Assembly (NCBI GenBank): GCA_002633005.1
Contig: NMRA01000584.1
Span: 1 to 64,000, forward strand
DNA from: Phoronis australis
Taxonomy: Eukaryota > Phoronida > Phoronidae
Reading direction: 5' to 3'
Length of the DNA stretch: 64,000 nucleotides
The notes beneath the pieces were generated by a model. That model had not been told where the DNA came from and did not search any database. It saw only the letters and a list, made by a program, of their open reading frames with translations. A program made the translations under genes and the position numbers. Below are positions 58,143 to 64,000 of this stretch, one piece after another (within the stretch, counting starts at the first letter, position 1; the number at the start of each line of letters is the position of its first letter).

Positions 58143-61100
58143 TTACTGGTCAGTTGAAACCTCTGCCGCATGGAGGCGTTCGATTTTACTCTCTTGGGAA
58201 CTGCCTTCCACTGATCTCGTACTGTCTACGTCATCAACCGCTACTGGAACCGCTTTTGGCGGAGACGGGGCGCCGAACATGGTGCCATGCGCTGACAGGG
58301 GAGAGTGCGTGCCTGAGCCGAGGGTCTGTGAGGGGAATGACAATCCGCGCATGGAAGGCGACATTTGTGACATGGGATAAAGTTCGCTTTGGGAAATAAG
58401 AGAACCCTTGCTTAAAAACATAACGCTTGGCAATGGTTGATTGGCGTCCAGATGCGAAGCCATCATGGAATGTGGAGGGTGCGATGGTGGGTGGTACGAC
58501 TGCACCGGAAGAAGAGATGGTGAATGGACCCCGCCCATCTTGAGGTCTGTAACACAGAAGAACGTTATACTGGTATACAATGCAATATATGTCATAGTCT
58601 GTAGTCTCTTTGCTGAAATTTTGTTGGACTTGTGTGATATATAGCAAAAAAGAACGCGCTTATTTGTGGCAGCCATCGTCAGTGAACCCGGAATCAAACT
58701 TTGTGAAGTGAACATTATATAGCTGTTTTGGCACCGTGAAGTCGGAAATGTTTGACATCCCCGCTAAAATAGAGAAGTAGAGACGTGTTTCTAAATTTAT
58801 TACGTGAAAATGCGCAGCTTTTGATTATTCAAAGACAAAATAGTTACTCATTTATTCAAATAGGACGTCGGAGCTGCAAACATTTGTGAAAGAAATGATT
58901 TGACCGTAACAGGTTACTGTTATAAGATGTTCTTTCTGTCCGAAAATGAGCAATTTTATTTTGAAAAAAATGTTGAGCTGTCAGTGGACTATCACACTCG
59001 ACGGAACCTGAAAAATGGTTAACTTACAGAGGGGTAGAGTCAATTACCACCAATTTATGATACTATCTCTATCAATAACTCCCCATAACCGGTCAAAGTG
59101 AAAAGCAAGTTGCCCTTTTTCGGCATTTTATGCTTAGTTGATGCCAATACCCTAAATTTCTTAAGATAATCGTTCCATACGACTCAGCGGATGAAAAATA
59201 ATTTCACTCGGATATTCGTACTTCAAAAAGCAGAAAATAAATGAATTGTAATAAACTAACCCTTTTTAGTCAACTCCAAGGCGGTTGAAGCAGGGTACAT
59301 GCCGTCGTTGGACGATGAGGTTGTTACGGGAGGGTGGGTTGGTGACCTTGACCTTGACCCTTTTGCTTTTCTCTTTCGAGTTTGAATACCTTCCTTTTTC
59401 ATCGACATAGGTCTGTTCACCTAAATAAAACAAGAGTGTGACTGGTTATGGACAATCGGAAGCGGAAGTGCATTATGCCGCTTGAAACGTCATTTTATAC
59501 GGCGCTAGATGTTGTAAACATAATGCGTTCATATCATTATCGCCATGTTTGGAGAGTGTTGGACCTGTTGACAAGTAAATCTAATGGAATCCAAAGCCCC
59601 ATTGTACTCTGGGTTGAAATTGACATTTTGAAGTGTTTGTGTTTGTATCCTTTTAAGGGGGTGTTTATGTTGCAACACGAACGCTGTAAAATAGTGTAAA
59701 CAAGAAATTAAAGGGGGGAGCATGCCTTTTACAAAAACGATGTTTAGGATTTCTTACATGGCTGATCAAGCCTACTTAAGTAAAGAGGTTCACAATTTTT
59801 TTGTGATATCACTTCCATTTTGTGAAGATAAAATCATCGATGCTAATATTACCGTTGATCTGGACCAATTAGGAAATTGCAAGATCATCACAACATCCAC
59901 CCCAGCCAACACCCCCGTTTCACTATCACTACCAATACCACCACCGCACACACGATCTCCAATACCTGGTGCAGCTTGAAGTAGAGCCCACACGCGTTAC
60001 ATACGGGTTCTCCGTCATTATTTCTTCTCCACAATGTCGTTGTACTTGTAGCACAATTGGCACACACCAAACCAACACGTCTGGAGCCGCTCTGCAACAA
60101 ACAATAAATACCAGCCTTTCATCAACCTTGTTTTGTCTCATAATCGTTGGGGTTCCGTACACAGTGGATGCTGCGTTCGTCCTTATTGTAGGTCAAGAGA
60201 TATAGCGACTCAACGTTGTTATGGATATTATAAAATAAGAGCTCAACACTTATACGCAATTGTATTTAAGTGAAGACTACCTATTCAACACCTGAAACCA
60301 TTGGTACACGCCACCACAGCATTGGCAGTTTTAAGAAGACTGAAAACAGCGGAAGTTGTGAAGTTGGCGTGGTCGAATTGTTTTTGAAGTAAGCATTCAT
60401 ACTGACAGCTTTGAAGCGATTTAACATTTTAACGTCTTTTCAGTTGTCCGAACAACCCAGGTTTCAAGAATTAAAATGAGTCCGAAGTTCACCGTCAAAA
60501 ATCTAATATGGTACCGTATATATAAGTGCTTCACAGAATGAAATACGGCAATAAGAAATATTTAGCGAGCAAAACTAAAGTTTAGAAGGTGTGCGTGCTG
60601 ACACCTTACGTGATGCTCAGTTCACACTGCGTTACTGCAGATAGGCGTGACGTCTGTCAATGAATAGATACACAAGCGGATTAAGTGAGACACTAAGTTA
60701 TTCTGAAGCCAGCTTGGATACTTAGCGACTACCGGAGAGAAACGTGAGGCAAAATTTTACGATCCCTCTACACTATAAAAGCGTGGAGTTCAGTCCATGT
60801 CAGTGGTATGTTCAGTGCGATTCCTTATAGAAATAGTGCTAGCTCGTGGTCTCTGATCACTAAGGTTACTGCTGCCCACGAGAGGGTGTACTTCATGCAG
60901 GTAAAAAGATCATGCTGCAGGAAAGACACTGCAAAGCGCTACAAATCACCAAAGGCAACAACTCATGTTAAGAGGAAGTCAAACGCAATAGACGGTGTTA
61001 CTACAAGTGTTATGCTTTTAAATACGAATAAACCACTAGGACAAGTGAACACGACAATGCAGAGAAATGTATAATCCATGACAAGCAATAGTTTTTCATT

Positions 61101-61395
61101 TGCGTAACTTGAAGCTCAAGAGACATTACTGCAAGTGACGATAGGGCCAAGGAGTGTCGCTGCATACCAAAGACGATCGCCGACGGAGGTCCACGAAGCA
61201 GAAAGCGCCAGTTACAGTCACTACGTACCAGTCGTCTCTGAGGTTGGGCCAGTTGTCGCGTCAGTCCATTCGTCTTATGGTACAAACCACACGCGTTACA
61301 TAGGTAGTGACCAGTGCCATCTCGGCGCCAGAGAGGGGTTGAGACCGCCCCACAGTTGACGCACTCCCTGCCCTCGTCAAAGAAAGCATCTTCGT
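58143..61395 (-). CDS. GATA4/5/6-like: GATA4/5/6-type transcription factor (zinc fingers and C-terminus)
   Basis: A DNA-binding regulator of endoderm and mesoderm genes. Minus-strand exons: 61395-61229 (N-finger), 60091-59966 (C-finger), 59420-59261 (basic tail) and 58546-58143 (TAA). All phases agree; 857 nt, about 285 residues. The N-finger is CVNC-x17-CNAC with [14 protein letters not shown]; the C-finger is CANC-x17-CNAC with [14 protein letters not shown]. The tail [20 protein letters not shown] is typical. [11 protein letters not shown] before the C-finger points to the GATA4/5/6 group rather than GATA1/2/3. The last exon is Ser/Pro-rich ([20 protein letters not shown]). The first visible exon starts at an acceptor in phase 1, so N-terminal exons lie upstream; none is recognised before 64000. 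The N-finger's usual NRPLIKP arm is replaced by TRQLAQP. Confidence 0.93.
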
Positions 61396-61659
61396 CTATC
61401 AAGAGGGATGAAGCATAAATTAGTGTAACACTCTTTCTCACAAACCTACCTTAGTCATTTGCCAGCTCTCATATCTTTGGCGAGTCTTGTTGTATTGATA
61501 ATCGTTTTCTGAAAATAGAATCTGGTGTTCAATACAGAACTTTTTCCCCATAAATTTTGTCAAAACCTTGGTTATTCAAGACATTCTAGTTGCTACGACA
61601 ACTCATTATTTTATTCACCTTTGTATGTATTTTAAATTTTCCTATTAAGATGATTAAAT

Positions 61660-61750
61660 AACTCTATCTACATTGTATCTACCTGTCTGTCTGTTCGTAT
61701 GTCTGTTTGTATGTCTAACTATCTATATGTACCTACCTATCTATCTATGA
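61660..61750. repeat. imperfect TCTA/TCTG simple repeat
   Basis: Runs of CTGTCTGTCTGT and CTATCTATCTATG units. Confidence 0.85.
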
Positions 61751-61776
61751 GCTGCGCCATTGCAAAGTTATGTGTG

Positions 61777-61999
61777 CAGAGGCGTATCTACGGGGGGGGG
61801 GGGAGATTCAGAGGGTTTAAACCCCCTGGGACAGGATCAAAAATAAAAAATTAAAGAAAAAAAACGTCGCCAGGGAAACGAAATCAGCTACAAAAACAAA
61901 AAAATCTTACACGGGAGGGGGAAAACCTTGGCGCTATGCGCCTCGGATTCGCTCGGATCCTAACCTCCCCCCCTTACTGAAAACGTAGATCTGCCACTG
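61777..61999. mobile_element. hAT-like MITE
   Basis: CAGAGGCGTATCTACG followed by a G run, and at the other end a C run then ACGTAGATCTGCCACTG, form inverted ends. About 223 bp, no ORF, no clear target duplication. Same end type as the element around the 33.8-kb gap. Confidence 0.7.
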
Positions 62000-62879
62000 A
62001 TGCCTCGAAGGAGTTAGTGTGGCCCACAAAGAAGGAAGAGTGAACGTTGCTAGATAGAGCCGTGTGTAAAGAAACGTCACGGTCAGTACTCAACTGTGAC
62101 GTAGGCGATTGTCTAAAGACTAGTGGTTAGTGTTGTCGTGCACTTCGTTTTTATTCACATTTCTGTATGATAACACGATTTGGCCTTCAAGTGGCCATTT
62201 AATTGTTCTGCGTATCGAGAAATTGGGGATATTGTTTATATACTCAAGTCTTCAAGAAAGTAGAAGTACCGGGAAACGTGAGGCTATAGATACTCAATAA
62301 TTATATAGTTTAGGAAGAGGAGAGGTCTTGACACAAATGACCACCTCTTGTCGTTCACACGGCACTCCTATAATTATCGTCTCCTTTCGTGTAGTTATTN
62401 ACGGGAGGGGGAAAACCTTGGCGCTATGCGCCTCGGATCCTAACCTCCCCCCCTTACTGAAAACGTAGATCTGCCACTGATGCCTCGAAGGAGTTAGTGT
62501 GGCCCACAAAGAAGGAAGAGTGAACGTTGCTAGATATAGCCGTGTGTAAAGAAACGTCACGGTCAGTACTCAACTGTGACGTAGGCGATTGTCTAAAGAC
62601 TATTGGTTAGTGTTGTCGTGCACTTCGTTTTTATTCACATTTCTGTATGATAACACGATTTGGCCTTCAAGTGGCCATTTAATTGTTCTGCGTATCGAGA
62701 AATTGGGGATATTGTTTATATACTCAAGTCTTCAAGAAAGTAGAAGTACCGGGAAACGTGAGGCTATAGATACTCAATAATTATATAGTTTAGGAAGAGG
62801 AGAGGTCTTGACACAAATGACCACCTCTTGTCGTTCACACGGCACTCCTATAATTATCGTCTCCTTTCGTGTAGTTATT
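61912..62879 (+). repeat. direct duplication joined by a single N
   Basis: 61912-62399 and 62401-62879 begin (ACGGGAGGGGGAAAACC) and end (GTGTAGTTATT) alike and differ by a 10-bp deletion and few substitutions. The N at 62400 is exactly the boundary, suggesting overlapping allelic contigs. Confidence 0.85.
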
Positions 62880-64000
62880 AGATAAAACATTTGTTAGTTC
62901 ACACCTCAGTTATTTATCAAAATCTGTGACACAGAAAATCTGAAGGCCAAACATAGGTACCGATGTTATCACGTGCGTCTGTGAACATGGAGTGGAGCGG
63001 CATCTGGTGTATAAAAACTGGGTTATCTCTTATAGTGCATTGGGGAGTTCGACACAATAATTTCATGGGAATCTAATCGGCCTAAGACGACCACTAAGAT
63101 AAGCTGATACCAGCAGAACAAATGTATAAATTGATAAAATGATCAATTTTATGCTTGAGCCAGTACACAATATGAGATAATGGTTTACGATAAAACAGCT
63201 ATCTTACTAATTACAGGTAAATATTGAAATATTGTTAACAGTTTACAGACAGGTAAAACACCATCGCATGAAACTCGACACCTACACGCTGGTGCCTGTA
63301 AGGCGACCTGGTAACGTTTTGGTCAAGTCAGGAATCTGACAGCCAACTGCCGAGAATCCCGTTACACCTAGATATAATGCTTTCAAGTGCTTTCCTGAAT
63401 GAACTCTTATCATTCTACATTGCATTTTTCGCAATAAACATAAAAAGGATTCCTTTTGATAATCAGTTACATTCTTATGGTTAACGATATTTTAACCTAT
63501 TGTTTCGTGCCATCTTCTGTTGTTATTCAACCACATCATTTTAAGAGGTTTTTTACAATGTAATTGTTTTTCGGACATGTGCGCAAGCCTGCCAACCCTC
63601 TCTGAACAAGTTTGACGACGAACAGACAGACTATGACGCAAAGCAAAAGTCTCATAGAAGCAGTTTTGTTCCAACTAATTATTTTTACTAAATGAATCCA
63701 ATAGATGCCATAATATTCCCATGAAGATACGTTCGATATCTTTCTTTGGGAAACTCTGTGTTCTTGGCTCTTCTTGTAACATATATCGAGAATTATTTTC
63801 ACACATATTTTTTCGTCTTCCAGTCGTTTCACCCAACAGACAGAACTAAACGATACAAAACATTCAGCAGACTCGTTGATGAGCGTTCCGAACTACGGAG
63901 CAGGAAAATCGCAAAGAACTTTACAAATTGCGATTCGTTCATAGATGTCTTATCTTATAAATATTATAACAAGCCGGCGTAGAATGATATTCACTGTTAG

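Larger units (their letters stand above)
61396..64000. other. GATA upstream intron, repeats only
   Basis: Contains a simple repeat, a hAT-like MITE and an N-joined duplication. No GATA N-terminal exon or other gene could be supported to the window end. Confidence 0.5.

Noticed and set aside
58025-58399. 124-codon plus-strand ORF
   Set aside because: Shadow of the last GATA exon on the minus strand.
1-64000. CRISPR arrays, operons or prokaryotic systems
   Set aside because: Window is intron-rich animal DNA; its tandem repeats lack CRISPR repeat-spacer structure.

Overview
This is animal nuclear DNA: coding exons are short, introns are phase-matched GT-AG (one is GC-AG), transposon debris is dense, and the gene families are metazoan. 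The gene set, DNA transposons and high polymorphism suggest a marine invertebrate, possibly a hemichordate or cephalochordate; the phylum cannot be fixed from this window. I rebuilt five genes exon by exon from splice sites, reading phase and family similarity.

Layout. 1-7 kb holds a 5'-truncated reverse transcriptase remnant, then CCZ1 (minus; eight N-terminal exons, with the C-terminal part beyond the left edge). 8.8-21 kb holds STAUFEN (plus; five dsRBD regions); its 4.4-kb intron before dsRBD5 carries a three-monomer higher-order tandem array. STAUFEN and ADRM1/RPN13 converge, with poly(A) signals about 36 bp apart near 22.65 kb. ADRM1 (minus, 22.8-32.9 kb) has nine exons including a 21-nt microexon. 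Its third exon runs in frame past a good splice donor into a 324-codon ORF with Lys/Arg-rich repeats and a DUF4780-like domain, so a second isoform of this proteasome ubiquitin receptor is possible.

33-58 kb is mostly repeat-rich. It contains a 771-N gap inside a hAT-like element and a two-coding-exon WSD-type (wax ester synthase/DGAT) acyltransferase gene (minus, 37.7-40.0 kb). Next to it lies a THAP-containing DNA transposon remnant entangled with a second element family (four copies, 8-bp target duplications). There are also several inverted-repeat MITEs, old segmental duplications and a 65-bp perfect hairpin. 58.1-61.4 kb is the 3' part of a GATA4/5/6-type factor (minus; both zinc fingers and the C-terminus; the N-terminal exon lies beyond the window or is unrecognised).

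The genes serve unrelated housekeeping or developmental jobs: Rab7 activation, mRNA localisation, proteasomal ubiquitin recognition, neutral-lipid synthesis and endoderm/mesoderm transcription. Three single-N joins (11484, 16644, 62400) look like contig joins. Two are flanked by near-duplicate sequence that is probably unmerged haplotype, and the first may hide a STAUFEN exon.
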